Assembly (NCBI GenBank): GCA_903824785.1
Contig: CAIJYD010000101.1
Span: 83,611 to 147,610 of the forward strand
Reading direction: 5' to 3'
DNA length: 64,000 nt
Source: an uncultured Bacteroidota bacterium
GTDB taxonomy: Bacteria; Bacteroidota; Bacteroidia; Bacteroidales; VadinHA17
Shown: positions 43,962 to 52,913 of the stretch, one piece after another
How positions within the stretch are numbered: the first letter of the stretch is position 1
How the letters are laid out: the number at the start of each line of letters is the position of its first letter
Notes under the pieces: generated by a model
What the model was told of the DNA's origin: nothing
Seen by the model: the letters and a program-made list of their open reading frames with translations, nothing else
The model's database searches: none
Position numbers and translations under genes: made by a program

Positions 43962-44161
43962 TTATAAAAATAACCCAACATTCTATTACCAGATTTACAG
44001 TTATCTGATAATATAGAAAATATTTCATGTTGTCATTAGTAGCGTTAGCGAGTAGTCTCATAATCAGTTGTTTCGAGAACAGTATTGATTCCCGGCACTC
44101 ATTTATAAAATTAAAAAATCATGGACTATTCGGGATATGAACAGAGCAGGTCTGCGAAAGA

Positions 44162-44194
44162 AAATAGTGGAGATGAAAATCACCCCCACTATTT
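44162..44194. repeat. Inverted repeat before an orphan leader
   Basis: AAATAGTGG (44162-44170) pairs with CCACTATTT (44186-44194) across a 15-nt loop. It lies directly before the TAAACCTAAC leader, so it may be a regulator site or an RNA hairpin of the lost gene. Confidence 0.7.
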
Positions 44195-44201
44195 ACTACC
44201 C

Positions 44202-44313
44202 TAAACCTAACTTCTAAAAACCTTAAACCTAACCTATGAAACTATTTTCTGTTTTCTGTTTATCTTTAATTGATTTTTTCCGGTGTTTTGTAAAATTTGT
44301 TTGCTCTTCATAG
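44202..44313 (+). other. Orphan leader with paired TAAACCTAAC repeats and a 25-codon frame
   Basis: TAAACCTAAC occurs at 44202-44211 and 44224-44233, followed 2 bp later by ATGAAACTATTT (44236). The frame is MKLFSVFCLSLIDFFRCF, then 7 residues and a stop at 44311-44313. From memory, leaders of this type precede SusC-family genes in Bacteroidales; here no outer-membrane gene follows. It is either a relic leader or a tiny hydrophobic peptide gene. Confidence 0.4.
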
Positions 44314-44589
44314 AACATTATTCAAAAGGTGTGCCAAAATATGCAGGAATAGGATCTTGATTATTTTTTTCTTATAAACGACTCTGCTATAGGTTTAAAA
44401 AAATGAATTGAATTTGAGGGAAATAATTCTAAATGAATTGTTTCAAGTGAAAACAGAAAAAATCAGTGAAAAAAACGCACACATGTGCGGAAACGCACTT
44501 TTTAACCCGGGGAAATTTTGGGTTGTAATAGTATTCGACTTTAGCCACTTCAAACTTTAGTCACTTATTGATTGTAAATTGTTTGAAAT

Positions 44590-45696
44590 TCAATGTGTTC
44601 CATTTTTGTCTCTCCATTTTTTCAGCATATCAACCAATAATACTGCCTGATCATCAGTATGATCCGTTGAGACAGCTATTCTTAGGATATAGAATTCCAG
44701 TTTAACCGGATAATTCATAAAAGGAACAATAATTCCGTTTTCTTCAAGAAACCGGGACAACTCTTTTGCTCTGGCAAGAGAAGAGAGCATTATTGGTATG
44801 ATGGGAGTATTGTCTTCAGAAGTTTTGAAATCAAGTCTTGTAATCTCTTTTTTTAATTCTCCGGCTCTTTTAAGTAGTTTGATTCTCAACTCCGGCTCTT
44901 TACGGAGAATTTCAAGTGATGCGATGCCTGCAGCTGCAATCGGAGGAGGAAGTGCTGTGGAGGCCTGGTATGTAGCAGATTTTTCTCTTATTAATCCTGT
45001 AATTTCTAAACTCCCGGAGATAAAACCACCATAACCGCCCAATGCCTTGCTCATTGTTTCAGTCTGGTAAATATTTTCAGAATTCCCCAACTTGAAGTGT
45101 TCAACTGTCCCTCTGCCGTTTTCACCAAGGATCCCTGTTGAATGGGCATCGTCAACGATAAGTATTGCATTGTATTTTTCAGCCAGGGAATAAATCTTAT
45201 CCAATGGAGCTATCTCACCGGTAAGTGCGAAAACCCCATCGGTAATTATCAGTGGCCTGAATCCTTTGAAATCCTGAAGCAGCATCTCAAGATGGTCGGT
45301 ATCGCAATGATTGTAATGAAAAATATTTGAAATTTCACGTGGAATACCGGAGGCAATACTCGGATGTGCAAACTGGTCAATAAAGACAGCCGAGTAGCCG
45401 GGTTTTAATAATTCAAGCAATATGCCATTGCCCTGATATCCTGATGAAAATACTACCGTATCCTGTTTCCCTTTAAAGAGCGAAAGCTGTTTCTCAAGTT
45501 CAAGATGGATATCCGCTGTGCCGGTTGTGTGCCGTGAGGCAGAGAAATTAACTCCGTATTTCTTAACAGCCTCTATTGAAGCTGCCTTAACAGACGGATG
45601 ACCCGCCATGCCCAGATAATTATTGCCGGCGAAGTAGGAATATTTTTTGCCATTGCAGAAGACGTAATTACCGATACCGCTATTTAATACATTCAT
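44590..45696 (-). CDS. Alpha-oxoamine synthase-like PLP enzyme (BioF/KBL group)
   Basis: A 368-residue fold-type-I PLP enzyme of the alpha-oxoamine synthase group. Visible motifs are YFAGNNYLGMAGHPSVK, ASRHTTGTADIHLELEKQL, VVFSSGYQGN, IVDDAHSTGILGENGRG with the cofactor Asp and His, and the Schiff-base Lys in TETMSKALGGYGGFI. It is about 20-30 residues shorter at the N terminus than typical BioF or serine palmitoyltransferase. The group joins an amino acid to an acyl-CoA: 8-amino-7-oxononanoate, 2-amino-3-ketobutyrate or sphingoid base. No biotin genes are near. The exact acyl donor cannot be told from this sequence. Confidence 0.87.
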   Translation of the reverse strand: MNVLNSGIGNYVFCNGKKYSYFAGNNYLGMAGHPSVKAASIEAVKKYGVNFSASRHTTGTADIHLELEKQLSLFKGKQDTVVFSSGYQGNGILLELLKPGYSAVFIDQFAHPSIASGIPREISNIFHYNHCDTDHLEMLLQDFKGFRPLIITDGVFALTGEIAPLDKIYSLAEKYNAILIVDDAHSTGILGENGRGTVEHFKLGNSENIYQTETMSKALGGYGGFISGSLEITGLIREKSATYQASTALPPPIAAAGIASLEILRKEPELRIKLLKRAGELKKEITRLDFKTSEDNTPIIPIMLSSLARAKELSRFLEENGIIVPFMNYPVKLEFYILRIAVSTDHTDDQAVLLVDMLKKWRDKNGTH

Positions 45697-45725
45697 GCGA
45701 TTTTCAATGAGGAGAAAAGAAATAT

Positions 45726-45733
45726 CAAACTTA
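45726..45733 (-). promoter_or_regulatory. Bacteroidota-type -7 box (TAAGTTTG on minus strand)
   Basis: The minus strand reads TAAGTTTG, a perfect TAxxTTTG match, 30 bp before the start at 45696. No TTTG at standard -33 spacing is seen. Confidence 0.4.
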
Positions 45734-45953
45734 TACTCAAAATTTCCCGATAGTAATTGATGACAAATACATTGGACTATTGAATTTATAAAGCTAATAA
45801 AATCTATTGTAAACTGAATTATAAACCCGGGAGATAAAAGTTTACCCGTAACTTTCCCGGTCGCAACTGTAAAGCAGAAGCATATTAGTATTTAAAAATC
45901 TTAGTCATCAATTTGTCCGGAATATTTTTATACCTTTTCAAAAAAAAGTTAAT

Positions 45954-47210
45954 ATGAAATACATACGCATTTTATTACCATTAGCGATTCTGGCAGCATC
46001 GCTCACTTCATGCAGAAAAGAACCGGTTTTAACAGCAGAAAAGATCTCTCTTATCACCAGCCGGTACGAACTTATTTTAAATACTTCAAGTGATCTTTCA
46101 CGTTTCCCGCGTACTATTTCCAAAAATGGCGATATGGTTACCACAAACAAATGGGATTGGACAAGCGGCTTTTTTGCCGGCAACCTTTGGTACCTATTCG
46201 AACTGACAGGCAATGAAAAATGGAAAAATGAAGCTGTTAAATGGACAGAAGCCCTTGACTCTGTCCAATACTGGAGCGGCAACCATGATGTGGGATTCAT
46301 GATAAACTGCAGTTACGGAAACGGTCTCAGAGTGGCAGGGAATGAAGAGTATAAGAAAATAATCGTTCAGACGGCCGAGTCATTATGCAAAAGGTATAAT
46401 ACGAATACAAAGTGCCTTGAATCGTGGGACTACCGCAGAGCATGGAATGATACCACTGAATGGTTCTTTCCGGTTATCATTGATAATATGATGAACCTTG
46501 AATTGCTCTTTAAAGCCACCACATTCAGCGGCAATAACAGATACGGCGAAATAGCCGTTCAGCATGCATTAACCACGATGAAAAACCATTATCGGCCCGA
46601 TTATTCCTGTTATCATGTTGTAGATTATGACACAATAACAGGAAATGTATTGGACAAAGCAACCTGCCAGGGATTTACTGACGAATCATCCTGGTCGAGG
46701 GGGCAGGCATGGGGCCTTTATGGTTATGTGTTATGTTACCGCTATACCAAAGATCCTCAGTTTCTTTCTTTTGCTGAAAACATTGCAGGGTTTCTTCTGA
46801 ATCATCCCGGCTTGCCGGAAGATCTGGTACCTTACTGGGATTATAATGTGGGAGAAAAAGGTTTTTCACCTGAATGGAAGTATGACCCATCGGACTACCC
46901 TGTTATACTGAGAGATGCTTCAGCAGCTGCTATCATAAGTTCAGCACTTTTTGAGCTGGGAACTTATTCCCTGTCAAATGGCAGGAAATACAGAGCGACG
47001 GCAACCAGGATACTCAAATCGCTGGCTTCTCCAGTTTATATGGAATCGACTGTGGATAAGTACTTTATTCTGAATCATAGCGTTGGAAGTATTCCTCATA
47101 AAGCTGAAGTTGATAAGCCACTTGTTTATGCTGATTATTATTTCCTTGAAGCAGTTTTACGGCAGGAGAGACTGAATTCTTATGCCGGTTATACAATTCC
47201 ACTCTATTAA
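45954..47210 (+). CDS. GH88 unsaturated glucuronyl/galacturonyl hydrolase, lipoprotein
   Basis: A 418-residue lipoprotein (lipobox SLTSC near residue 20) with an alpha/alpha-toroid. GH88 signatures are WDWTSGFFAGNLWYLFELTG, NHDVGFMINCSYGNGLR with one catalytic Asp, FPVIIDNMMNLELLFKA with the second, QGFTDESSWSRGQAWGLYGY, and DASAAAIISSALFEL. The enzyme removes the unsaturated uronic acid left by polysaccharide lyases, acting in the periplasm. It points to lyase-based breakdown of an acidic glycan such as pectin, ulvan or a glycosaminoglycan, although no lyase is seen nearby. It is followed after 75 bp by the MORN gene and has no close upstream partner. Confidence 0.92.
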   Translation: MKYIRILLPLAILAASLTSCRKEPVLTAEKISLITSRYELILNTSSDLSRFPRTISKNGDMVTTNKWDWTSGFFAGNLWYLFELTGNEKWKNEAVKWTEALDSVQYWSGNHDVGFMINCSYGNGLRVAGNEEYKKIIVQTAESLCKRYNTNTKCLESWDYRRAWNDTTEWFFPVIIDNMMNLELLFKATTFSGNNRYGEIAVQHALTTMKNHYRPDYSCYHVVDYDTITGNVLDKATCQGFTDESSWSRGQAWGLYGYVLCYRYTKDPQFLSFAENIAGFLLNHPGLPEDLVPYWDYNVGEKGFSPEWKYDPSDYPVILRDASAAAIISSALFELGTYSLSNGRKYRATATRILKSLASPVYMESTVDKYFILNHSVGSIPHKAEVDKPLVYADYYFLEAVLRQERLNSYAGYTIPLY

Positions 47211-47285
47211 AATCAATTTAGCTGTTTGTTTTAACGGCGAAAGTGATTAAAGTAAAACAATTGTAATATTTTAAAAAACGGAAGG

Positions 47286-47981
47286 ATGAAAAATCGATTG
47301 AGTATATTGAACTTGTTGCTTATTATTTTTATGATTTTTTTAAAACATACTGTCCTGGCGCAGGAATCAGGCTGCAAAGTGCTTGTTCCGGCTATTGCAG
47401 ACTCCTATTCCGGTGGTTGCAAAAACGGACTTGCACATGGAAAAGGAATAGCTAAAGGGATTGATACCTATGAAGGCCAGTTCAGTGAAGGTTTTCAGGA
47501 TGGTACAGGGACATATACCTGGGCAGACGGGAAAGTATATAAAGGTTTATGGGAAAAAGGATTGAAAGAGGGGAAGGGAAAACTTATTTATCACCTGGCG
47601 AAAAGCGACTCAATTGTTTCAGGATTCTGGAAAAATGACCATTATGCCGGGGATAAATTTATTCCCGCCTACAGGATAGTCAGAAGCATGGGTGTTGTGC
47701 GTACCAATTTTCGTAAAATAAGTGAAAAAGGCAGCGATGTGGCAATTAAGATTCTTATCGGGGGAAAGGTGAATTCAGACATTGAAGAGTTTGCGATGGC
47801 ATACGATACAGGAAACCAATATCAGACCGGATCGAGATTTGGTATCCAGAATGCCTTGTTTCCTCTCGAAGTAAAAATCACCTACCGAACCTGGAACCAG
47901 TTACATTCCACCCAGTACGATGTTATTTATGAATTTGTAATTAATGATCCGGGTATTTGGGATATTACCATTAATAATTGA
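47286..47981 (+). CDS. Secreted MORN-repeat protein
   Basis: A 231-residue protein with a signal peptide (ends HTVLAQ). Residues about 45-110 hold three MORN-type repeats: GCKNGLAHGKGIAKGIDTY, EGQFSEGFQDGTGTYTWADG and YKGLWEKGLKEGKGKL. The C-terminal half (ISEKGSDVAIKILIGGKV, YEFVINDPGIWDITINN) is a beta-rich domain I do not recognise, possibly Ig-like. MORN repeats bind lipids or proteins in many contexts, so function is open. The gene is 75 bp downstream of GH88 and convergent with larE; no relation to the uronyl hydrolase is evident. Confidence 0.83.
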   Translation: MKNRLSILNLLLIIFMIFLKHTVLAQESGCKVLVPAIADSYSGGCKNGLAHGKGIAKGIDTYEGQFSEGFQDGTGTYTWADGKVYKGLWEKGLKEGKGKLIYHLAKSDSIVSGFWKNDHYAGDKFIPAYRIVRSMGVVRTNFRKISEKGSDVAIKILIGGKVNSDIEEFAMAYDTGNQYQTGSRFGIQNALFPLEVKITYRTWNQLHSTQYDVIYEFVINDPGIWDITINN

Positions 47982-48011
47982 ATAAAAGGTAATTAAGAAT
48001 TGTTCTCAGGG

Positions 48012-48848
48012 TTACAGTTTATCCTCCTGTTTCTGATAATTCAGCTTAACTGAATCAGGCAGCACTTCATTCATTGATCCTGTACGATAACCTTTAAGAT
48101 CGATGGTGATGTAATTAAATCCTGTCTTGCTGCAGATCTCTGTAAGCTTGTCCTTTAAGCTCCAGGCTTTATCCATCTCAGCAGGAATAAATTCAAACCT
48201 TGCAAGATTTTCATGGCTTCTTATCCTGAACTGACTGAAGCCAAGATTTCTGACTTCAAATTCAGCTGTAGCAAGCCGGTCGAGTTTTAATTTAGTTATC
48301 TTTTCTCCATAAGGAAACCTCGATGCAAGACAGGCATACGATTGTTTTGTTGCAGTCGGAAGGTTCATTTGTGCTGAGTAATTTCTGATATCGCTCTTGG
48401 AAAAACCTGATACAGCAAGTGGTGAAATGACACCTTTTTCCTGTTTGGCTTTCATTCCTGGCCTGAAGTCTTTGAGATCATCAGCATTACTTCCGTCAAA
48501 TACAGTTTCAAATCCCTCTTTTGTGGCTATATATTTTATCTTGCCGAAAAGTTCGCTTTTGCAATAGTAGCAACGGTCGGGTGGATTATCCGCGTATCCC
48601 GGTATATCTATCTCTTCTGAAACGATCATTCTGTGTTCTATTCCCAATAACAGTGCAAGAGATTTAGCTTCTTTAAGTTCGTAAAACGGATAAGTACTTG
48701 AAGTTGCAGTGATTAGCAGTAGTTTATCTCCAAAAACATCTTTTGCAACCCTTGCCAGAAACGTACTGTCTACCCCGCCTGAGAAGGCAATAACAGCACT
48801 TTTATACTTTTTAAGGCTATCTTTCAATATGCTAAGTTTATCTTCCAT
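48012..48848 (-). CDS. larE: ATP-dependent sacrificial sulfur transferase LarE
   Basis: A 278-residue cytoplasmic member of the PP-loop ATP-pyrophosphatase family. The PP-loop is VIAFSGGVDSTFLARVA, DRCYYCKSELFGKI and DGSNADDLKDFRPG are family-specific, and SYACLASRFPYGEKIT holds the Cys (residue 173) in the position where LarE enzymes donate sulfur. LarE thiolates the nicotinic-acid-derived pincer cofactor precursor used by nickel lactate racemase relatives. The partner genes larB, larC and larA are not in the window. It lies downstream of cysK but after a terminator-like hairpin and its own promoter box, so it is probably transcribed separately. Confidence 0.92.
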   Translation of the reverse strand: MEDKLSILKDSLKKYKSAVIAFSGGVDSTFLARVAKDVFGDKLLLITATSSTYPFYELKEAKSLALLLGIEHRMIVSEEIDIPGYADNPPDRCYYCKSELFGKIKYIATKEGFETVFDGSNADDLKDFRPGMKAKQEKGVISPLAVSGFSKSDIRNYSAQMNLPTATKQSYACLASRFPYGEKITKLKLDRLATAEFEVRNLGFSQFRIRSHENLARFEFIPAEMDKAWSLKDKLTEICSKTGFNYITIDLKGYRTGSMNEVLPDSVKLNYQKQEDKL

Positions 48849-48897
48849 TTTATCAGTAATGAAGGTTTTAGTTCTCTTTGTTTCAAAATATTTTTTT

Positions 48898-48905
48898 CAA
48901 ATATA
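48898..48905 (-). promoter_or_regulatory. Bacteroidota-type -7 box (TATATTTG on minus strand)
   Basis: Minus strand TATATTTG matches TAxxTTTG perfectly and lies 50 bp before the larE start at 48848 and just after the cysK terminator-like hairpin. Confidence 0.45.
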
Positions 48906-48921
48906 ACACGATTTAAAAGGA

Positions 48922-48961
48922 TGACTTCAGAACGACCATTTTTATAATCATTCTGAAGTCA
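48922..48961 (-). terminator. Intrinsic terminator-like hairpin after cysK
   Basis: TGACTTCAGAA (48922-48932) pairs perfectly with TTCTGAAGTCA (48951-48961), an 11-bp stem with an 18-nt loop. On the minus strand it begins 35 bp after the cysK stop and is followed by TCCTTTTAAA, a short U-rich tail. Confidence 0.6.
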
Positions 48962-48995
48962 CACCTCCTGTTTTTCAGCCTTAATTTATTCAGGT

Positions 48996-49907
48996 TCAGA
49001 ACAATCCCTCTATTGAAAGATATCTCTCTCCTGTATCATAAGCGAAGGTAAGTATTTTCGATCCTTTGGGTATTTCATTCAACTTTTGATTTATTGCAGC
49101 CAATGAAGCTCCGGAAGATATTCCAATGAACAGCCCCTCTTCTTTGGCTGCTCTTTTTGTAAATTCAAAAGCATTCTCCTTACTTACTTTAATAATACCA
49201 TCCAGCAATTTCGGATTTAGAATTGATGGGACAAATCCGGCTCCTATTCCCTGGATCGGATGCGGGCCGGGTGCGCCTCCGCTGAGTACAGGCGACAATT
49301 CAGGTTCAACTGCAAATACTTTCAGCTTAGGGAATTTGTTCTTCAGCACTTCGGCACATCCGGTAATATGTCCGCCGGTACCAACGCCTGTAATAAGATA
49401 ATCAAGGCCATCAGGGAAATCGCTGATGATTTCCTGAGCAGTAGTTGTTTTATGAATAGCTGTATTTGCTTCATTATCAAACTGCATAGGCATCCATGCA
49501 TGAGGGGTTTCAACCACCAGTTCCTTTGCGCGCTCAATAGCTCCTTTCATCCCTTTTTCACGGGGAGTGAGAACAAATTCTGCTCCGTAGGCGCTCATGA
49601 TTTTTCTTCTTTCAAGCGACATCGACTCGGGCATAACAAGAATAAGCCGGTATCCTTTTACCGCAGACACTATTGCCAAACCGATACCTGTGTTACCTGA
49701 CGTTGGTTCAATAATTACACTGTCGGGCTTCAGAATACCTTTTTGTTCTGCATCAAGGATCATTGAAAGGGCAATACGGTCTTTTATACTTGCGCCAGGA
49801 TTGCTTTTTTCCACTTTTACCCATACAGAATAATCGGGGCTGAAAAGCCGGTTAATCTTCAAATGGGGTGTATTTCCTATTGTTTCAAGAATTGAATTTA
49901 CTTTCAT
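48996..49907 (-). CDS. cysK: Cysteine synthase A
   Basis: A 303-residue PLP enzyme that makes cysteine from O-acetylserine and sulfide in the cytoplasm. The PLP Lys is in [12 protein letters not shown] (K42), the substrate loop is [14 protein letters not shown], the phosphate-binding loop is [17 protein letters not shown], and [17 protein letters not shown] and [14 protein letters not shown] are CysK-type. Length is normal. It follows cysE by 22 bp and is probably co-transcribed with it, matching the usual serine acetyltransferase/cysteine synthase pairing. A terminator-like hairpin follows. Downstream GTGERYLSI near the end is also family-typical. Confidence 0.95.
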   Translation of the reverse strand: MKVNSILETIGNTPHLKINRLFSPDYSVWVKVEKSNPGASIKDRIALSMILDAEQKGILKPDSVIIEPTSGNTGIGLAIVSAVKGYRLILVMPESMSLERRKIMSAYGAEFVLTPREKGMKGAIERAKELVVETPHAWMPMQFDNEANTAIHKTTTAQEIISDFPDGLDYLITGVGTGGHITGCAEVLKNKFPKLKVFAVEPELSPVLSGGAPGPHPIQGIGAGFVPSILNPKLLDGIIKVSKENAFEFTKRAAKEEGLFIGISSGASLAAINQKLNEIPKGSKILTFAYDTGERYLSIEGLF

Positions 49908-49929
49908 AATATTTTTTTAATCAGATGTT

Positions 49930-50703
49930 TCAGATAATAAAATTTATTGGTTCGTTAAAGCCGGTCTGATTTCTTACGATTATCTCGCTTTTGTGATAAA
50001 CAACCGAAAATGGAGCAATGCTTTCGGTGAGCCATACGTTGCCTCCGATAATACTGTTTCTCCCGACAACGGTATCACCTCCCAGAATTGTACATCCTGC
50101 ATACAAAACAACATTATCTTCAATGGTGGGGTGCCTTTTTTTTGACGCTTTACTTTTGTCCACACTCAGCGCGCCAAGTGTAACACCTTGATAAAGTTTA
50201 ACATTATTTCCAATAGATGCAGTTTCTCCTATAACAATACCGGTGCCATGGTCAATTGCAAATGGTTTGCCGATGAATGCCAGCGGATGTATATCAATGC
50301 CGGTAACCCTGTGAGCATATTCTGTAATCATCCTTGGAAACAGAGGCAACTTCAGGTTAGCAAGGAAATTGGCAATCCTGTAACAGAATATTGCAAAAAA
50401 ACCGGGATATATGGCAATTACTTCTATCTGCTCAGTTGCAGCAGGATCAGATGCAAGAATGAAATCAGCGTCATTAATCAGATCCTCTTTTATGCTCTCA
50501 AGATTTTTAAATAGTTTCATCGCTATTTCTTCATTTCTATCTGTGAGACACGATAAAATATCGCGGATCTGATTCTGCAGGGCTGTGCGATTACACTCTA
50601 TTTCAGATTCTGTGAAAGAATGAGTTGTAGGAAAAAGCAGTTCAAAAATCGATTTTATTGATTTTTCGACAGCTTTTTGATTAGGAATTGTAATATCAGG
50701 CAT
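49930..50703 (-). CDS. cysE: Serine O-acetyltransferase
   Basis: A 257-residue left-handed beta-helix acetyltransferase that makes O-acetylserine from serine and acetyl-CoA. The N-terminal helical domain (residues 1-130) is followed by the hexapeptide repeat domain: DIHPLAFIGKPFAIDHGTGI with the catalytic Asp-His, VIGETASIGNNVKLYQGVTL, and KKRHPTIEDNVVLYAGCTIL. The helical N terminus resembles the SrpH/EpsC type. The gene starts after a 99-bp gap containing a strong inverted repeat and precedes cysK by 22 bp. Feedback control by cysteine is general for the family but is not visible in sequence. Confidence 0.93.
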   Translation of the reverse strand: MPDITIPNQKAVEKSIKSIFELLFPTTHSFTESEIECNRTALQNQIRDILSCLTDRNEEIAMKLFKNLESIKEDLINDADFILASDPAATEQIEVIAIYPGFFAIFCYRIANFLANLKLPLFPRMITEYAHRVTGIDIHPLAFIGKPFAIDHGTGIVIGETASIGNNVKLYQGVTLGALSVDKSKASKKRHPTIEDNVVLYAGCTILGGDTVVGRNSIIGGNVWLTESIAPFSVVYHKSEIIVRNQTGFNEPINFII

Positions 50704-50713
50704 AACAGAATTC

Positions 50714-50784
50714 TATTAGTTGGTATATTATAAATATAACATTAAAATGACCATTTGTGTTCACACATTTATTACCAACTAATA
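50714..50784. promoter_or_regulatory. 12-bp inverted repeat upstream of cysE
   Basis: TATTAGTTGGTA (50714-50725) is a perfect inverted repeat of TACCAACTAATA (50773-50784), separated by 47 bp that itself holds TTTGTG-TT-CACA (50754-50766). It lies between the metY stop and the cysE start. There is no U-tail, so an operator or leader structure is more likely than a terminator. Confidence 0.6.
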
Positions 50785-50802
50785 TACATTCTTATTTTGA
50801 TA

Positions 50803-52167
<1,365 letters not shown>

Positions 52168-52186
52168 TCATATAAGGCATTTTACA

Positions 52187-52202
52187 TACCATAAACATGG
52201 TA
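52187..52202. promoter_or_regulatory. 16-bp palindrome TACCAT-AAAC-ATGGTA upstream of metY
   Basis: A perfect 6-bp-arm palindrome sits 77 bp before the metY ATG and 7 bp after the response regulator stop. A likely transcription-factor site or a short hairpin. It shares TACC/GGTA halves with the repeat before cysE, which may be chance. Confidence 0.45.
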
Positions 52203-52208
52203 GAAGGA

Positions 52209-52877
52209 TCAGATATGGTATTCAATCATGTTAATCCAGCCCGATTTAATGGCATACATGAGAAGCTCGGAAACACTGGAAACACCTAACTTCCGGAAGA
52301 TATTTTTTCTGTGTGTTATTACTGTATGAAAGCTGATAAATTTTCTGGCGGCGATCTCTTTTGTTGTAAGCCCTTCAGCGATAAGCCGAACAATTTCCAA
52401 TTCGGAGCCCGTTAAATGTCCGTTATCTTCACCCTGGTTTTTCTTTTCACCAACATCAAACAAAAGTTCCATTAACTCATTTGAGTAGTATTTTTTTCCT
52501 TTCAAAGCACTGTTAATGGCTTCAGTTATCTCTTCTCTTTCAGCTGTTTTAAGAATAATATTTGTTATTCCTATAGTGTTCAGCTCGTGAAGTTCATTTT
52601 TGTTCAGGCTATTTGTAAGAACAACAACTTTCAGCTCAGGGAAACTGATTTTAATCTCTTTTAATTCGGAAAATCCGGTCAGGTCAGTGAGTGAAGGGTC
52701 GATAATCAATAATGAAATTTTCTCGTTTGTCAATGCTTTTATTATCTCGTTCTTCCCGGTAACTATTTTATTAGCCTCAAACCTGCCATCGTTCTGAAGA
52801 ATCAGTTTCAGTGATTCTGTTATCAGAAACTGGCTGTCTGCGATCAGTATCACAACGGGATTTTCAGATGTTGTCAT
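52209..52877 (-). CDS. NarL/FixJ-type response regulator
   Basis: A 222-residue two-domain transcription regulator. The receiver domain (residues about 8-125) keeps ILIADSQFLI (acidic start), the phospho-acceptor Asp in LLIIDPSLTDLTGF, the Thr in VVVLTNS and the Lys in NIILKTAEREE. The LuxR-type HTH (residues about 155-215) reads LTGSELEIVRLIAEGLTTKEI and FISFHTVITHRKNIFRKLG. It is 36 bp downstream of the transsulfuration gene and 98 bp before metY, all on one strand, so it may regulate sulfur amino-acid genes. The histidine kinase at 56.7 kb is of the HisKA type and is not a natural partner. Confidence 0.92.
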   Translation of the reverse strand: MTTSENPVVILIADSQFLITESLKLILQNDGRFEANKIVTGKNEIIKALTNEKISLLIIDPSLTDLTGFSELKEIKISFPELKVVVLTNSLNKNELHELNTIGITNIILKTAEREEITEAINSALKGKKYYSNELMELLFDVGEKKNQGEDNGHLTGSELEIVRLIAEGLTTKEIAARKFISFHTVITHRKNIFRKLGVSSVSELLMYAIKSGWINMIEYHI

Positions 52878-52913
52878 TATTTGATTTGTCTGGAGAAGCT
52901 ATGACAGATACTA

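Larger units (their letters stand above)
43635..44589. other. Scar-like intergenic region with palindromes and an orphan leader
   Basis: 955 bp lie between the truncated glycosyltransferase and the PLP-enzyme gene. The sequence holds a palindrome cluster (43879-43961), an inverted repeat with an orphan leader and a 25-codon frame (44162-44313), and a hairpin CGCAC-ACAT-GTGCG (44476-44489) followed by a T-run on the plus strand. A 73-codon minus-strand frame (43840-44061) is made largely by the palindromes and is not credited as a gene. The right end repeats the ACTTTAGTCACTT motif seen before the esterases. Confidence 0.6.

Noticed and set aside
43840..44061. 73-codon minus-strand frame in the scar region
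   Set aside because: Its sequence is created largely by the palindrome cluster, and it has no start context or known motif.
49260..49700. 146-codon plus-strand frame over cysK
   Set aside because: It is antisense to an unmistakable cysK gene; the encoded sequence has no domain character.
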